Shown: in pieces, positions 5,032 through 6,779 of the stretch
Layout: the number at the start of each line of letters is the position of its first letter
Position numbering within the stretch: position 1 is the first letter of the stretch
From: DASPHG01 sp035629775
Lineage (GTDB): Bacteria; Actinomycetota; Thermoleophilia; Solirubrobacterales; Thermoleophilaceae
Assembly: GCA_035629775.1 (NCBI GenBank)
Contig: DASPHG010000018.1
Coordinates: 1-6,779, forward strand
Length of the DNA: 6,779 nt
Reading direction: 5' to 3'
Position numbers and translations under genes: made by a program
Notes under the pieces: model-generated
What the model saw: the letters and a program-made list of their open reading frames with translations, nothing else
What the model was told of the DNA's origin: nothing
Database searches by the model: none

Positions 5032-5571
5032 GTGAGCGCGATCGGCCAGATCCTCGTCCAGCCGGACGACCTCTCGCATCGCGTGCGGGAGCTGGCGGAG
5101 GAGATCTCGCGCGACTACGAGGGCCGCGAGCCGCTGCTCGTCGGAGTCCTGAAGGGCGCGGTCTTCTTCCTCTCCGACCTGATGCGCGGTCTGCGCGTCC
5201 CGTGCGAGGTGGACTTCATGGCGGTCTCGTCGTACGGCTCGTCCACCGAGAGCTCGGGCGTCGTGCGGATCATGAAGGACCTGGACACGACCATCGAGGG
5301 GAGGGACGTCCTCGTGGTCGAGGACATCGTGGATTCCGGCCTCACGCTGAAATATCTGTTGCGCACCCTCAGCGCCCGGAGCCCGGCTTCGCTCGAGGTC
5401 TGTGCGCTGCTCGAGAAGCCCGAGCGGCGCAAGGTCGACCTGCAGATCCGCTACACGGGCTTTGAGATCCCGAATCGGTTCGTTGTCGGCTACGGACTCG
5501 ACCACGGGGAGCGATTCCGCAACCTTCCGTACGTCGCCGTGCTGAACCAAAACGACGTATCGGGCGAATAA
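5032..5571 (+). CDS. hpt: Hypoxanthine (guanine) phosphoribosyltransferase
   Basis: 179 residues, the normal length for bacterial Hpt. The cytoplasmic purine-salvage enzyme transfers phosphoribose from PRPP to hypoxanthine, and usually guanine, giving IMP or GMP. Family signatures are in order: LKGA (40-43, pyrophosphate loop), DFMAVSSYGSSTESSG (61-76, the flexible catalytic loop with the Ser-Tyr pair at 67-68), VVEDIVDSGLT (95-105, the PRPP-binding motif with the acidic pair E97-D98), EKPERR (128-133, base-contacting lysine K129) and VVGYGLDHGERFRNLPYVAV (151-170, Mg-binding D157). Nothing essential is missing. GTG at 5032 is supported by the expected N-terminal length and the upstream TAGACT. 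It lies between tilS and ftsH, a neighbourhood conserved in many Gram-positive bacteria, although here a minus-strand gene separates it from tilS and it seems to have its own promoter. Confidence 0.96.
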   Translation: MSAIGQILVQPDDLSHRVRELAEEISRDYEGREPLLVGVLKGAVFFLSDLMRGLRVPCEVDFMAVSSYGSSTESSGVVRIMKDLDTTIEGRDVLVVEDIVDSGLTLKYLLRTLSARSPASLEVCALLEKPERRKVDLQIRYTGFEIPNRFVVGYGLDHGERFRNLPYVAVLNQNDVSGE

Positions 5572-5577
5572 CCCCTT

Positions 5578-5585
5578 GCTAGTCT
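5578..5585 (+). promoter_or_regulatory. Extended -10-like element TGC-TAGTCT for ftsH
   Basis: TAGTCT at 5580-5585, with TG one base upstream of it at 5577-5578, resembles an extended -10 promoter, which can work with a poor -35 box. Expected transcription start is near 5592, giving a leader of about 30 nt. It begins just six bases after the hpt stop codon, so ftsH can be transcribed on its own as well as by read-through. Confidence 0.45.
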
Positions 5586-5605
5586 GATTTTTCCCTTCCC
5601 AACCC

Positions 5606-5613
5606 GGGGAGGA
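5606..5613 (+). promoter_or_regulatory. Strong Shine-Dalgarno GGGGAGGA for ftsH
   Basis: GGGGAGGA contains the GGAGG core at 5608-5612, ten bases before GTG 5623. It fixes the ftsH start and is the only strong ribosome binding site directly upstream of a gene start that I see here, in contrast to the apparently leaderless genes. Confidence 0.8.
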
Positions 5614-5622
5614 CCTTTTCTC

Positions 5623-6779
<1,157 letters not shown>

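Overview
The window is very GC-rich, gene-dense bacterial chromosome, with G/C-dominated third codon positions and several GTG starts. I infer an actinobacterium-like lineage, most likely class Thermoleophilia (Solirubrobacterales/Gaiellales-like). The reasons are the codon use, the tilS/hpt/ftsH neighbourhood, a secreted protein ending in a very basic beta-type C-terminal module, and starts that lack a ribosome binding site but sit just downstream of TAG-type -10 hexamers. The lineage is inference; no rRNA or other marker is present.

Layout. (1) 1-312, minus: N-terminal 104 codons of an extended SDR (NAD(P)-dependent Rossmann) protein that runs off the left edge. (2) 313-365: 53-bp divergent promoter region. 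(3) 366-1967, plus: secreted LVIVD-repeat (beta-propeller-like) protein with a strongly basic C-terminal module. (4) 1968-2158: 191-bp gap with a good sigma70-type promoter (TTGACA-17-GACACT), a cluster of predicted RNA helices and a perfect 11-bp inverted repeat, ending in a -10-like hexamer just before the next start. (5) 2159-3349, plus: a MerR-type HTH plus regulatory region fused to a complete class III adenylate cyclase domain. (6) 3346-4593, plus: tilS, overlapping the cyclase by ATGA. (7) 4571-5005, minus: small exported protein of unknown function, convergent with tilS and overlapping its last 23 bp. (8) 5006-5031: 26-bp divergent region with overlapping, oppositely oriented -10-like hexamers. 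(9) 5032-5571, plus: hpt. (10) 5623-6779, plus: ftsH, with its own promoter-like element and a strong Shine-Dalgarno, running off the right edge before the protease domain.

Functionally, tilS (isoleucine tRNA decoding), hpt (purine salvage) and ftsH (membrane protein quality control) form a housekeeping cluster that neighbours one another in many Gram-positive bacteria. In this window the cluster is preceded by a cAMP-signalling gene that appears translationally coupled to tilS, and interrupted by an opposite-strand gene for an exported protein. The left part (SDR and secreted LVIVD protein) seems functionally unrelated. I see no CRISPR array, tRNA, rRNA, insertion sequence or phage gene. The least ordinary items are the structured leader before the cyclase, the cyclase architecture, and the recurring hexamer-to-start geometry suggesting leaderless transcripts.
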